Positions 19,556 through 29,569 of a DNA stretch of 64,000 nt are shown one piece after another. Positions within the stretch are counted from its first letter, which is position 1. Each line of letters opens with the position of its first letter. The position numbers were made by a program, and so were the translations under genes. The notes below the pieces were generated by a model. The model did no database searches. It was not told where the DNA came from and saw only the letters and a list, made by a program, of their open reading frames with translations. Source of the DNA: Chitinophagales bacterium (GTDB taxonomy: Bacteria; Bacteroidota; Bacteroidia; Chitinophagales; CAIOSU01); NCBI GenBank assembly GCA_018401955.1, contig JAGYJT010000002.1:91723-155722 (forward strand), in the 5' to 3' direction.

Positions 19556-22048
19556 TTAGGCATTAAAGGTATCACCTTTCTTTACCCTTAGGTATATAAA
19601 TGCCCCCAACCCAGCAAACATTAACAGCGATGCCACCAAAGACAATGTGCTGCCAAGCTTGTAATAGGTAGGCTCAAATTTAAACTCAATAGTGTGCTCT
19701 CCAGCTGGTACCACCAAGGCACGCAACACATAGTTAGCACGCAAATGCTCTACCGGATTGCCATCAATAAAGGCCTTCCAGCTGGTACCATCAGGATAAT
19801 AAACTTCAGAGAATACCACCAGTTCCTTATTGCTGCTTTTAAAAGTATATTTCAACTCATCAGGCTTATATTCGGTAAGCTCGATGCTACCTTTAGAGTC
19901 TGGAGTAGGATTAAAACCAGCCAACTGGTCGGCAAAGGTATTGCGCACTATGGCCGTTTTTCGTGTATCAATGTTTGACAGACCAAACAACTCCTCATCA
20001 GCACTATTCACGGTAAGTACATTCTCTACAAACCAAGCATTGCCAGCTGCATGCGGGTTACGGATAACATCAGTTGCCTTTTTACCAGTCATTATATAAC
20101 GGGCATTGAGCATGTTCAATACTGGTATATTTTCAGGCACAGCACCTTTACCTAAACCTTGCTGCAAAGTAGCTAAGTCCTTACTTATCTGGTTTTCAAT
20201 CAATTCTTGGTAGGTACGTAATTTAGCAGCATGATACCCACCAATTGATTTATGAAAATAAGATGTTGATGCATTGGTAAAGGGAGCGCCACCTGCAAAG
20301 TCAAGCACCCGATAACTCAAATCTCTATCTTGAAGTACTGCTAAATCGGCTGCACTTGGAATAAACAATTGGTCATACTCGCTCTTCGACACAAAGTCAT
20401 CATCATTTAAGTAGCGTTTACTTACCGTCCATAAATCTCCTAGTATTAGTATACCTATAATGGCCACAGCATATTGCTTTTTAAGTTTATCGGTAAGCAT
20501 AGCCCAAACTATTCCTGCAGCACCAAGTACCAACAGTAAAGAGCGAAATGCATCTGCTCTTAACAGACCTTTACGGTCGGCCATTTTGGTAGCTGCATCA
20601 ATATACTCTTGGCCTTTTGGCAAACCTTTAAAATCAAAGAAAATACCTGCGCCTATGGCAAATAGCACCAAAATACCTCCAGTTATGCCCGCAGCAATTT
20701 TCAATTGCTTTATGGTTTTGTCCCTATCCTTGGTTTCCCAAATCTCTTTTAAAGCCAAGAAACCAACCAAAACAAATATCAAATTGGTAATGGTTAATAT
20801 CATGGTAGGTGTACGGAACTTGTTGTACATCGGCAGATAATCAAACACAAAGTAATTGAATGCCTGAAAGTTGTTGCCCCAAGCCAACATTACCGTTAGC
20901 ATAGCTATACCAAGCAGGGCCCACTTAACCGGATGCTTAATAACGAACATGCCCAGCACAAAAAGGAAACAAACAATGGCACCAAAATAAATTGGGCCCG
21001 AAGTAAATGGCTGTGTACCCCAATATAGCTCGCTACCAGCAATTTGATTGGCTACTTTTTCTGCCTCTTTTTGCGGGTAACCATTTTGCTTGAGCAAGGC
21101 AACCATTTTATCGTAGCTTTTGGTGCCCTCGTAGTTACCTGAGCTGCCACCGCCAGCAAGGTTAGGTATTAATATGGTCATGGTTTCGCCAATGCCTTGG
21201 CTCCAGTTAAAGGCATAGTCCTTTGTAAGTCCACCCTTTTTATCCTCTTCTTTAACGTTAGAAAGTTCGGATTTCCCACCCCTAATGGTAGCATGACTGT
21301 AATCGTATGAACCCCATAACTGCGCAGTATTGGTACCCACAGCCAGCATGGAGGCAATAGCTAAGGCAGCGGTAGCCTTAATGAACAGTGGCATGTGCTT
21401 TTTAACAATAGCGTGCTCCGCAAAAAACAAGGCCAAAATAGCGCCTGCAATTAGTGTATAGTAGGTAATCTGTATGTGCCCTGCCCTAATCTGGATTGCT
21501 AAAAAAAAGCCTGTGAGTAGCGCCCCAGCCAGCCATCGCCCTTGATAGGCCAAAATAATACCACCTATAATGGGTGCCATAAAGGCCATTGCTAGCACCT
21601 TGTTTAAGTGCCCCGCCTCAATGCTTATCATGTTAAACGAGCCAAAAGCAAATGCTACAGCCCCAGCGGTGCTTATCCAAACATTTTTGGTAAGTGGGTA
21701 CAATGTTAGGTATACACCTATCATCAAGAAAAACAAAATGTCGGTTTCATTCACAAATATGTTTTGCATGAAAACATATACCCTACCGATCAAATTGGTC
21801 GGGTAATCAAGCCAAATCTGCACAGTGGGCATACCACTGAACATAGAGTTGGTCCAAAGGGTTTGATCGCCGGTTTTATCAACATACTCTGTTATTTCAT
21901 GCTGTTGCCCCATTGCTTGGGTGTAATCGTGTTGGGCAAGTACTTCACCTTGCAATAGCGGCAGCAAATAGATGTACGATAATGCAACGAAGATAAGTAT
22001 TGCAATTACGTGTGGTAATACGGAGTTTTTTAAGTCAAGTGTTTTCAT
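19556..22048 (-). CDS. YfhO family multi-pass membrane protein
   Basis: An approximately 830-residue polytopic membrane protein of the YfhO (Pfam YfhO) group, a GT-C-like family proposed to add sugars to lipids or cell-wall polymers. Many hydrophobic helices are present, with YLLPLLQGEVLAQHDYTQ after the first helix, LAWGNNFQAFNYFVFDYLP and a long extracellular C-terminal part, then a final helix (LVASLLMFAGLGAFIYL). ATG 22048 (MKTLDLKNSVLPH) is preferred; the longer frame back to 22162 would cross a heptad repeat and a promoter-like TAGTTTTG (22136-22143, minus). It is the first gene of the run with DUF5672 and FkbM. Confidence 0.85.
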   Translation of the reverse strand: MKTLDLKNSVLPHVIAILIFVALSYIYLLPLLQGEVLAQHDYTQAMGQQHEITEYVDKTGDQTLWTNSMFSGMPTVQIWLDYPTNLIGRVYVFMQNIFVNETDILFFLMIGVYLTLYPLTKNVWISTAGAVAFAFGSFNMISIEAGHLNKVLAMAFMAPIIGGIILAYQGRWLAGALLTGFFLAIQIRAGHIQITYYTLIAGAILALFFAEHAIVKKHMPLFIKATAALAIASMLAVGTNTAQLWGSYDYSHATIRGGKSELSNVKEEDKKGGLTKDYAFNWSQGIGETMTILIPNLAGGGSSGNYEGTKSYDKMVALLKQNGYPQKEAEKVANQIAGSELYWGTQPFTSGPIYFGAIVCFLFVLGMFVIKHPVKWALLGIAMLTVMLAWGNNFQAFNYFVFDYLPMYNKFRTPTMILTITNLIFVLVGFLALKEIWETKDRDKTIKQLKIAAGITGGILVLFAIGAGIFFDFKGLPKGQEYIDAATKMADRKGLLRADAFRSLLLVLGAAGIVWAMLTDKLKKQYAVAIIGILILGDLWTVSKRYLNDDDFVSKSEYDQLFIPSAADLAVLQDRDLSYRVLDFAGGAPFTNASTSYFHKSIGGYHAAKLRTYQELIENQISKDLATLQQGLGKGAVPENIPVLNMLNARYIMTGKKATDVIRNPHAAGNAWFVENVLTVNSADEELFGLSNIDTRKTAIVRNTFADQLAGFNPTPDSKGSIELTEYKPDELKYTFKSSNKELVVFSEVYYPDGTSWKAFIDGNPVEHLRANYVLRALVVPAGEHTIEFKFEPTYYKLGSTLSLVASLLMFAGLGAFIYLRVKKGDTFNA

Positions 22049-22084
22049 TAGGGCCTCTTTAAGCGCAAATAAAAGTAGTAAAAT

Positions 22085-22112
22085 ATGTACGAAGTACGAG
22101 GTACAAGATACA
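22085..22112. repeat. degenerate 7-bp tandem repeat, about four units
   Basis: Units ATGTACG, AAGTACG, AGGTACA and AGATACA. Lies in the leader of the yfhO-like gene. Confidence 0.6.
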
Positions 22113-22135
22113 ATTGAGGGTAAATTAATGAATTG

Positions 22136-22143
22136 CAAAACTA
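22136..22143 (-). promoter_or_regulatory. -7 promoter box for the yfhO-like gene
   Basis: TAGTTTTG on the minus strand fits the Bacteroidota -7 consensus TAnnTTTG exactly, about 90 bases before ATG 22048. No clear -33 TTTG at the right distance. Confidence 0.4.
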
Positions 22144-22220
22144 AGGAACCTATTGCAATCATTTGGTTTTGCTTACGAATTACCTACCAAACCTTAAATC
22201 TACCTTAAATGCATAAATTA

Positions 22221-22255
22221 GTCTGGTGTCTAGTGTCTGGTATCTTGTGTCTAAA
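22221..22255. repeat. degenerate 7-bp tandem repeat, five units
   Basis: Units GTCTGGT, GTCTAGT, GTCTGGT, ATCTTGT and GTCTAAA in the region upstream of the threonine dehydrogenase gene, about 110 bases from the other array in this divergent spacer. Confidence 0.65.
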
Positions 22256-22259
22256 TAAC

Positions 22260-22267
22260 TACCTTTG
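22260..22267 (+). promoter_or_regulatory. -7 promoter box for the threonine dehydrogenase gene
   Basis: TACCTTTG, an exact match to TAnnTTTG, ends 22 bases before the ATG at 22290. The same octamer precedes tRNA-Gln. Confidence 0.55.
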
Positions 22268-22289
22268 CACCCTGAAACCGCTTTTGTGT

Positions 22290-23237
22290 ATGGAACCCCG
22301 TGAAATGATATTGGTGCTTGGCGCTAATGGACAGATAGGTACTGAATTGGTAACAGCCCTGCGCGCAAAATATAGCAGCGACCAAGTAATAGCTTCAGAT
22401 ATTCGCCCAGCTATTGGGTCGCAAGATGGTCCGTTCGAAATTTTGGATATAATGGATGCCGTTGCGGTTGAAAACTCGTTAAAAAAGCACCAAATAACCC
22501 AAATATATCACCTGGCAGCTATCCTTTCGGCAACGGGTGAAAAGAACCCGCGCATGGCATGGCAGGTAAATATGGATGGCTTACTGAATATTCTTGAAGC
22601 GAGTGTTAAACTGAGCGTTAAGAAAGTTTTTTGGCCTAGTTCTATTGCCGTATTTGGCAAGCACAGCAAAAAACGACTCACCCCACAATATGCCATTACC
22701 GACCCTGATACAATATATGGCATTAGCAAATTGGCTGGCGAGCGGTGGTGCAACTATTATTATCGCACTCGTGGTTTGGATGTACGCAGCCTGCGCTACC
22801 CTGGTTTGATAAGCTATGTAGGTAAACCTGGTGGCGGCACCACTGATTATGCGGTAGAAATTTTTTACGAAGCACTACAAAATGGCACATATACCTGCTT
22901 TTTGAAAGAAGACCAGCGCTTGCCAATGATGTATATGCCTGATGCCATAAAAGCTACAATACAGCTTATGGATGCAGATGCCGACAAACTCCGCATTCGT
23001 TCTAGTTACAATGTGAGCAGTTTGTCGTTTTCGCCAGCAGAATTGGCCAAGAAAATACAAGGACATTTACCCAAACTCAGCGTTGACTATGCCCCTGACT
23101 TTAGGCAGCAAATTGCCGAAACTTGGCCGGATAGCATTGACGACAACTACGCCCGAATTGACTGGGACTGGAACCCAGACTACGACCTAAGCACTATGGT
23201 TATCGATATGCTAGAAAACATAGGCAAGAAAGGGTAA
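22290..23237 (+). CDS. tdh: NAD-dependent L-threonine 3-dehydrogenase, short-chain (extended SDR) type
   Basis: Oxidises L-threonine to 2-amino-3-ketobutyrate, which is then split to glycine and acetyl-CoA. The protein is an extended SDR of the epimerase-like type found in Bacteroidota, not the zinc type of E. coli. NAD motif MILVLGANGQIGTELV, then HLAAILSATGEKNP, the catalytic PSSIAVFG and YGISKLAGE (Tyr-x-x-x-Lys), and the family-typical RYPGLISYVGKPGGGTTDYA and QRLPMMYMPDA. The start is placed at ATG 22290; the longer frame back to 22209 would include the repeat and the promoter. Another sugar epimerase is possible but less likely given these motifs. Confidence 0.87.
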   Translation: MEPREMILVLGANGQIGTELVTALRAKYSSDQVIASDIRPAIGSQDGPFEILDIMDAVAVENSLKKHQITQIYHLAAILSATGEKNPRMAWQVNMDGLLNILEASVKLSVKKVFWPSSIAVFGKHSKKRLTPQYAITDPDTIYGISKLAGERWCNYYYRTRGLDVRSLRYPGLISYVGKPGGGTTDYAVEIFYEALQNGTYTCFLKEDQRLPMMYMPDAIKATIQLMDADADKLRIRSSYNVSSLSFSPAELAKKIQGHLPKLSVDYAPDFRQQIAETWPDSIDDNYARIDWDWNPDYDLSTMVIDMLENIGKKG

Positions 23238-23241
23238 CTAT

Positions 23242-23985
23242 TTATGCCTTTAAAAGCCTTTGGCGCAACGACTCGTACAACACCATACCCGCAGCTACCG
23301 ATACGTTTAAAGACTCTGTGATACCTACCATTGGTATTTTAAAACTGTCATCGGCTAAGTTGGCTAGGCGACCGCTAACGCCCTCGCCCTCTGAGCCCAT
23401 AATTACGGCTAATGGAATGCTAAAATCTAGCTCATGCAAGTTTTTAGCCGCATCCATTTCGCTTACCAATATTTGAAGGCCGTTGAGTTTTAGTAAATCA
23501 ACTGCATCCTCCAACCTATTAACCTTGCATACAGGTATAGTATTAAGTGCCCCAGCAGAGGCTTTAATAGCATCCGCGTGTATTAATGCACCGCCAGTAG
23601 CAGGCACAATGATAGCAGATGCTCCAAAGCACTCAGCGGTACGTGCAATAGCACCAAAGTTTCGCACATCAGTTACCCTATCCAACATTACAAATAAGGG
23701 AACCTTGTTATCATCGTAGCACTTCATCAAAATGTCTTGCACATCATAATATTGAATCAACGAGCCAAAACCTATCATCCCTTGATGGTTTTTGCGGGTT
23801 ACGTTGTTCAGCTTTTGATGTGGCACATATTGCACTGGTATATTAGCCTGCCTAGCTAAGGTGGCCACTTCTTTCATCTCTGCATTGGAAGTGCCATTTT
23901 GCAAAAGGATTTTTTCAAATTCTTTACCAGCCCTAAGGGCTTCAATTAATGGGTGCTTACCGTAAATCAGGTTTTCCTCTCTCAT
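23242..23985 (-). CDS. rlmB: 23S rRNA 2'-O-methyltransferase RlmB-like (TrmH/SpoU family)
   Basis: A SPOUT methyltransferase that 2'-O-methylates a guanosine in 23S rRNA (position 2251 in E. coli). An N-terminal substrate-binding domain (IYGKHPLIEALRAGKEFEKI) precedes the catalytic domain with motif 1 VTDVRNFGAIARTAE, motif 2 IMGSEGEGVSG and motif 3 PMVGITESLNVSVAAGMVL. ATG 23985 is chosen because the family begins at about LIYGKHPL; the longer frame abuts the upstream gene's stop. Confidence 0.9.
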   Translation of the reverse strand: MREENLIYGKHPLIEALRAGKEFEKILLQNGTSNAEMKEVATLARQANIPVQYVPHQKLNNVTRKNHQGMIGFGSLIQYYDVQDILMKCYDDNKVPLFVMLDRVTDVRNFGAIARTAECFGASAIIVPATGGALIHADAIKASAGALNTIPVCKVNRLEDAVDLLKLNGLQILVSEMDAAKNLHELDFSIPLAVIMGSEGEGVSGRLANLADDSFKIPMVGITESLNVSVAAGMVLYESLRQRLLKA

Positions 23986-24039
23986 GCGAAGTATTGGGTA
24001 AAAAAAGCCCTCCGCTTTGGGAGGGCCTTCATTTTTCAT

Positions 24040-27000
24040 TTAAAATGCTCCGAGTCCTTGCAGCTGCATTAAACTGGCATTAATCAAATCAACCATCTCC
24101 TTGTCTTGTTGCGCAGTTGCAATGCGCCTTAGTTCAGAAATAATGGCAATTGACTGCTCAGAGTCACGCTTATAGCCAGGCTCAAAGTCTTTAACATCTT
24201 GCAAGTATATAAATTCTTGCACCGTATGCTCTAGTACTTTCCTAACTAACAATTGTGCCTTGTCCCTTGCCCCTGCCTTATAGTAAATTTCGGGGTACCG
24301 GAGCATAAATACATTGTATGGTACTGTTTCGCCAGGCATCACACGCAAACTCTCATCCAACACCTTAATTGCTTCTTCTTTTTTACCTGATGCTAAAAGG
24401 TCTTCGGCCAACCTACCAAAGTTGCTGCGCAGGTTCATGGTCATTCGGTTGATGTTCTCATCCAAATAAATCCATTGTGGCACTTCAATTTTCAGTTTGG
24501 TACCTGCTGCTACATCTGCACTTGTTAGACTATTAAAAGCCATTAGCTGGGCTGTGGTTTGGCTATGCGCATAGGCAATTGAGTCTAAAGTTTCGCCGGT
24601 ACCAACAGTATATTCAATGGTCTTTTTGCGATCAATGCCACCCCAACGGAATTTGTTCATCGCATTTTCAAGCATCATTTCTTGGGCAATATAGCCATTT
24701 CCACCATTGCTGCTTTCAACAGGCACTATGCGGTAAGCCAGACCTTCTAGCTGGAAGTATTTATCTAAACCAAGGTATGCATCTGGGCTAACCGATACCG
24801 CAAAGTAAATTGGGCGCTCCCAAAGGTTAGAAGCAACTATATCCAAAGTTACCAAGTCATTTTTCAACAAGTTGGTTTTACCGCCCAACGACCAACGCAA
24901 TTGGTCTACAATGTTTTCATGGTATTTCTCAGGTACAATATTTTGGTTGATGATTTGCTGCTTATCAACTGGCATATAGAAGTTCTTCACGGGGAATACT
25001 TCTACCATTTCACCGCCTTGGGTACGCAACTTGTTACCGTCGTTAGCAATATAGCCAATTACATCTTTCAACGGATAGTAGCTTTTCTGGTCGTACTTAC
25101 CAGTATCATAAAAACGCACCACATCACGGGTATTGCCACGGTACTTATCTGGCGTTAATGAAAGCTTAACAGCAGGGGCATCATTCATTTTGTACTCTAG
25201 CTGCTGCACATACCAATCCACGCCCAGCAAGCTTAGGTTTACCACCCTAATGTCTTTACGGATACCTTCAACCTCTTGGGCGTACCACAATGGATACGTG
25301 TCATTATCACCTTGCGTAAAAATGATGGCATTTGGTGCACACGATTCAAGGTAATTTACAGCAAAATCTCTGGCAGTGTAACGGTCAGAGCGGTCATGGT
25401 CATCCCAGTTTTGAGAAGCTAATACTGCAGGCACCGCTAAACAAACTACAAACGATAGCGAAAGGGCCAACTTGCTGCTAAGCTTGCCGTTTTCCAAAGC
25501 TTTGTAAATAGCTAACATACCAAAACCAATCCATAAGCAGAAGGTTACAAAAGAGCCCACCAGCGTATAATCCCTTTCCCTAGGCTCAAATGGCGGTGAG
25601 TTGAGGTAAACCACCTGTAGCACGCCGGTAAACAAAAACAACACCAGTATAATGGTAAAACTTTTCCAATCGCGCTTAGCATGAAAAAACATACCGATTA
25701 ATCCTAAAAGGAATGGCAACAAGAAGTACTTATTCATGCCCGCATTATCTTTGCGCCAATCAGGTAAATTATCTGTTGGTCCGACAATCCTGTCGTCAAT
25801 AAAACTAATGCCTGTAATGCCCTTGCCTTCGTTGTTATCAAAGCGACCTTGTATGTCGTTTTGCCTTCCGGTAAAGTTCCAAAAGAAATAACGCATGTAC
25901 ATTACCCCAACTTGATAGTTAAAGAAGAACGATAGGTTATCTCTTTGATTAATAACATCTTTAACAACCAGTGCACCATCTTTAGATGATTGGGCGAATG
26001 CCTGCGCTTGGGCCAACGATTGTTGCCAACCGATATTATCGCTCAAAAACTTCTTAACCACTTGGCCGCTCCTACGGTCAACTACCGAAAAATCAGGGTT
26101 TAGCATAGCTCTGTAGGCCTGTACGTGCCTGTCATCATTCCATGAACCCATGCGAGGCATAAACATCATGTCTTCTTTGGCAAACTTGTAATCTACCTTT
26201 TCACCTATCACCTCATACCTTACTTTGCCCGTAGTTTTATCGGCAATTGGGAAATAGCGCAATCCTTTCTTTTCAATCTCGGTAGGGTAAGCCGTATAGT
26301 TTGGCCCATAAACCAAAGCCCGGCTGCCATATTGCTCCCTGTTGAGGTAGCTCTCCAACATAAACACGTTATCAGGGTTGTTCATGTTGATTGGCGTATC
26401 AGCACTTGCGCGAATTACTACAATAGTGTAAGTTGAGAAACCAATCATCACCATTAATAGGCTCAACAAACCAACGTGCAGTTTTTGCCTTGAAAAAATC
26501 CCAATCTTCTGAACAGCATTCGGTCCTTGCTTGGTAGCGAATATGCCACCAGCCAATAAGCTAAACAATAGCACTACAAAAATGCCAAAACCAACACCAA
26601 CACCCAGGCCAAGTGTATTTACCGCAAACAACTCAAATGATGCAATAATGCTTATCAAACCACTTACTATACCCTTAAAGAAGAAAGCCAGAATAATAAA
26701 ACCTACAAACAACGAAATAATGATGCCCAAAGGCTTCGGGTTTTTGTACTCTTTAAAGTAGTATATCAATGCCATTGGCGGTATAGCCAAGAAGCTTAAC
26801 AGATGGACACCGCTGGAGATACCCAACAAGAAAAAGGTAAGCACTAACCATTTGTCTTGGTAGCGCTCATCTTCACAACTTTCCCACTTCAACATGGTCC
26901 AGAAAACGAGCATCATAAAGAACAACGACATGGCATATACCTCGCCCTCAACAGCCGAGAACCAAATGGTATCGGTAAAGGTGCAAGCCAAGCCAGCAAT

Positions 27001-27378
27001 AGCGCCAGTTGCAATTACTACAGCAGTTTGCATCGCAGTGGGTACGTTACCAGCGCCTACTACAATTTTACGGGCAAAGTGAGTCGTTATCCAAAAGAGG
27101 AACAACACGGCAAAAGCACTGGTAAGACCCGAAAGGAAGTTAACCGTCCAAGCTATCCAGTTTGGGTCTTCAAAGGCAAACATGGTTGCCAAACGGCCTA
27201 GTAGCAAAAACATTGGCGCACCAGGTGGGTGTACAACCTGCAATCTATATGCTCCGGAAATAAACTCCCCGCAATCCCAAAAACTAGCGGTGGATTCAAG
27301 GGTTAGTGTGTAAGTTATAAGGGCGACTAGGAAGACTAACCATCCGGCTACGTCGTTCGCCAGTTTATATTGTTTCAT
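24040..27378 (-). CDS. DUF2723 (TMEM260-like) GT-C membrane protein with LysM domain
   Basis: A protein of about 1110 residues. The N-terminal half is a multi-pass membrane domain of DUF2723, related to TMEM260 protein O-mannosyltransferase; the acidic loop-one motif is ASFWDCGEFISGAYRLQVVH (about residues 30-50). The large periplasmic part contains FTQGDNDTYPLWYAQEVEG, a LysM module at about residues 920-965 (YTVGTGETLDSIAYAHSQ) and a TPR-like helical end. LysM usually binds peptidoglycan or N-acetylglucosamine glycans. ATG 27378 (MKQYKLANDV) is chosen. The gene is next to a second GT-C gene and a polyprenyl-phosphate sugar synthase, so O-glycosylation is a reasonable inference. Confidence 0.85.
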   Translation of the reverse strand: MKQYKLANDVAGWLVFLVALITYTLTLESTASFWDCGEFISGAYRLQVVHPPGAPMFLLLGRLATMFAFEDPNWIAWTVNFLSGLTSAFAVLFLFWITTHFARKIVVGAGNVPTAMQTAVVIATGAIAGLACTFTDTIWFSAVEGEVYAMSLFFMMLVFWTMLKWESCEDERYQDKWLVLTFFLLGISSGVHLLSFLAIPPMALIYYFKEYKNPKPLGIIISLFVGFIILAFFFKGIVSGLISIIASFELFAVNTLGLGVGVGFGIFVVLLFSLLAGGIFATKQGPNAVQKIGIFSRQKLHVGLLSLLMVMIGFSTYTIVVIRASADTPINMNNPDNVFMLESYLNREQYGSRALVYGPNYTAYPTEIEKKGLRYFPIADKTTGKVRYEVIGEKVDYKFAKEDMMFMPRMGSWNDDRHVQAYRAMLNPDFSVVDRRSGQVVKKFLSDNIGWQQSLAQAQAFAQSSKDGALVVKDVINQRDNLSFFFNYQVGVMYMRYFFWNFTGRQNDIQGRFDNNEGKGITGISFIDDRIVGPTDNLPDWRKDNAGMNKYFLLPFLLGLIGMFFHAKRDWKSFTIILVLFLFTGVLQVVYLNSPPFEPRERDYTLVGSFVTFCLWIGFGMLAIYKALENGKLSSKLALSLSFVVCLAVPAVLASQNWDDHDRSDRYTARDFAVNYLESCAPNAIIFTQGDNDTYPLWYAQEVEGIRKDIRVVNLSLLGVDWYVQQLEYKMNDAPAVKLSLTPDKYRGNTRDVVRFYDTGKYDQKSYYPLKDVIGYIANDGNKLRTQGGEMVEVFPVKNFYMPVDKQQIINQNIVPEKYHENIVDQLRWSLGGKTNLLKNDLVTLDIVASNLWERPIYFAVSVSPDAYLGLDKYFQLEGLAYRIVPVESSNGGNGYIAQEMMLENAMNKFRWGGIDRKKTIEYTVGTGETLDSIAYAHSQTTAQLMAFNSLTSADVAAGTKLKIEVPQWIYLDENINRMTMNLRSNFGRLAEDLLASGKKEEAIKVLDESLRVMPGETVPYNVFMLRYPEIYYKAGARDKAQLLVRKVLEHTVQEFIYLQDVKDFEPGYKRDSEQSIAIISELRRIATAQQDKEMVDLINASLMQLQGLGAF

Positions 27379-27466
27379 GAATGCGGTTTTATCAAGCCAC
27401 CAAAAATAAGAAAATCGTTCTAAAGGCAACTTGCATTAACATGTATTACACAATTATTAATAACAT

Positions 27467-29569
27467 TTAACGGAAACCACCTTGGGTGGCCTTGTTTATT
27501 TGATCAAGCAACTGCCTGGCTTGCGCAGCTCCAGGATTGATTGCCAATGCTTTATTCAAGTAGTTTGCTGCCATTGTTAAGTTTGGCTGTGCACCTTGAG
27601 CATACGCCACGCCCAAATAATAATTGGATGCAAAATCGTTAGGATTGAGGTTTACGGCATTACCCAGCACATTTATAGCATTTGGCATATCGCTCAAGTT
27701 TAAATAGCAGAAGCCCAAATCGCGATATAACTCTGCTTCTCTATTCCTTGTTTCCAAGGCTTTTACAAACAAAGGCGCGGCAGCCGCATAGGCTTGCTTT
27801 TGCATTTGCTCGTAAGCTTGAAGATCATAAATGTCTTCACGTTTTAATACCGCACATAGCGGAGCGCCAGCAGCTTCGGCCACAATAATGGTTGATGACG
27901 GCGGAAACAAGCCATTCTGTAACTCGTAAGGATTTACGTAGCCATTATAAAAAATACCGTAATCCCACTCTTTTTGCCATTTCTCGTAGTAACGGATATA
28001 GCGCACCTCAATATTCTCCTTATCCAATATGCCAAAGTAGGTTTGAGCAGGATAAAAGCAGTTGGTTCCTATTATTACCTTCTTCGAGCTTTGTGCCAGG
28101 TTCTCTTGCTCGTAAAGTTTTATAGACGCTTCGCGAACACCCAACATCCAGTAGTCGGTTTCATAGTTCTTCCAAGCAGTGCCAGTGCCTCCCTCAATCT
28201 CATTAAAATAAGTATAGTGGTATGGGTGGTTGGCAATCATCCAACTTGCAGGCAATAATAATGTAATAGCTAGCACACCGCCCACCGCATAAGGAGCCCA
28301 TTTCATTTTTAGGTTGCGTAACAGCAGTTCCCAGCCAGTAGCAGCAAACATTACAAGCAGTGGATAGATAAACAATACATGCCTCCATCCATTGTAAACA
28401 TTTGAGTTTTTGTAAAGAATGTAAAATATGGGGAACAAGGTGACAAATAGCAAGAATGCCAATAACTGCCAATCGTATTGTTTCAGTGATTTCCATAACA
28501 GACCAACGAAAAGTAACAGCCCTAAATGTAAAAAGTATGGGTTGGTGATAACAATGTATTTTGGCAAGTAGTACCAAGGCAATTCGGTAGACATTATCTG
28601 TCCGCCATCAAACAATTGTACAATGTTTACCTCATAGTTGGTAAGCAACTTTAATGCATCAAATGGCCCAGTAAGTGGGTTGCTTAACCCGTAAGGCCAA
28701 AAAATAATACCCAAGAAATAGCCAGCCACAGTAATAATAGCTAAGGCACCCAACACTTTAATAAGCTTAGCGGTGGTAAACAATGGGTCTTTTTTAATGT
28801 AGGCATGAAACAGATAATATGCCCCTGAAAAGAACAGCGTATAAATGATCAATAACAAACCACCTGCCCTAATATTGAGAGTAATGGCAATAGCAGCAAC
28901 TAGCCCACCTACTACCTTCCAGTTTACCTCGGGCAAACCCTTGATAAAGCGTACCAAAAAATATACCGTCATTAAATACCCAAAGGCAAACGGTATATCC
29001 TTGGGGTTCATTAGCGAGTGCCCAAAAAAGTTAGGCGAAAAGGCCATCAATACTGCGGTAAGCAGCGCCGCTCGCCAACCACCAGTTAGTTGATGGGCCA
29101 GTAGGCCCGCAAACAATATACAAAGCACCCCCAGTAGAGCATTAAATATGTGCCTTACGTTTATGTAGCTCCACGAATACTGATCTTCGTTTCCAAATAA
29201 ATCATTAATAACACCGGTAATCAACTCAAAAAAACCACCGTAATAGCGAAGCTTATCTGGGTCGGGCACCCATTTATCAAAACCCATCTCCTTTCCCTTT
29301 ACTTCGCCATATTGCTCCATCAGAGCTTTCGATTCTTCATAGGTACGATAAATGGAGGTATCCTCACCCATGGTGTAGTAATACGCTACTATCGCTTTGC
29401 TCTTTTGTATTTGCCAACGGTCATCGGCATTAATACCGGTGGTGGTACTCAATATGGGCATTAACAGGCCCAATAAGCCTATTACTATCCAGAATGCCTT
29501 TTTAAATGCAGGCTTCTCAGTTAATGGTGTTGCCTCTATACTGGTTGGTTTAGTTTTAGCGGTTGCCAT
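27467..29569 (-). CDS. GT-C (family 39-like) glycosyltransferase with C-terminal TPR
   Basis: A 700-residue polytopic protein. The first periplasmic loop bears an acidic motif (GINADDRWQIQKSKA) as in polyprenyl-phosphate-dependent GT-C enzymes of the ArnT/PMT type, then many membrane helices (AALLTAVLMAFSPNFFGHSL, YLMTVYFLVRFIKG). After about residue 590 it carries TPR units (AELYRDLGFCYLNLSDMPNA, NPNDFASNYYLGVAYAQGAQ). It overlaps the end of the GT2 gene by 14 bases. It probably transfers a sugar from the lipid donor made by that GT2 enzyme; the acceptor is unknown. Confidence 0.8.
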   Translation of the reverse strand: MATAKTKPTSIEATPLTEKPAFKKAFWIVIGLLGLLMPILSTTTGINADDRWQIQKSKAIVAYYYTMGEDTSIYRTYEESKALMEQYGEVKGKEMGFDKWVPDPDKLRYYGGFFELITGVINDLFGNEDQYSWSYINVRHIFNALLGVLCILFAGLLAHQLTGGWRAALLTAVLMAFSPNFFGHSLMNPKDIPFAFGYLMTVYFLVRFIKGLPEVNWKVVGGLVAAIAITLNIRAGGLLLIIYTLFFSGAYYLFHAYIKKDPLFTTAKLIKVLGALAIITVAGYFLGIIFWPYGLSNPLTGPFDALKLLTNYEVNIVQLFDGGQIMSTELPWYYLPKYIVITNPYFLHLGLLLFVGLLWKSLKQYDWQLLAFLLFVTLFPIFYILYKNSNVYNGWRHVLFIYPLLVMFAATGWELLLRNLKMKWAPYAVGGVLAITLLLPASWMIANHPYHYTYFNEIEGGTGTAWKNYETDYWMLGVREASIKLYEQENLAQSSKKVIIGTNCFYPAQTYFGILDKENIEVRYIRYYEKWQKEWDYGIFYNGYVNPYELQNGLFPPSSTIIVAEAAGAPLCAVLKREDIYDLQAYEQMQKQAYAAAAPLFVKALETRNREAELYRDLGFCYLNLSDMPNAINVLGNAVNLNPNDFASNYYLGVAYAQGAQPNLTMAANYLNKALAINPGAAQARQLLDQINKATQGGFR

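Noticed and set aside
22085-22255. CRISPR-like array
   Set aside because: The repeats are contiguous heptads without spacers and no cas genes are present.
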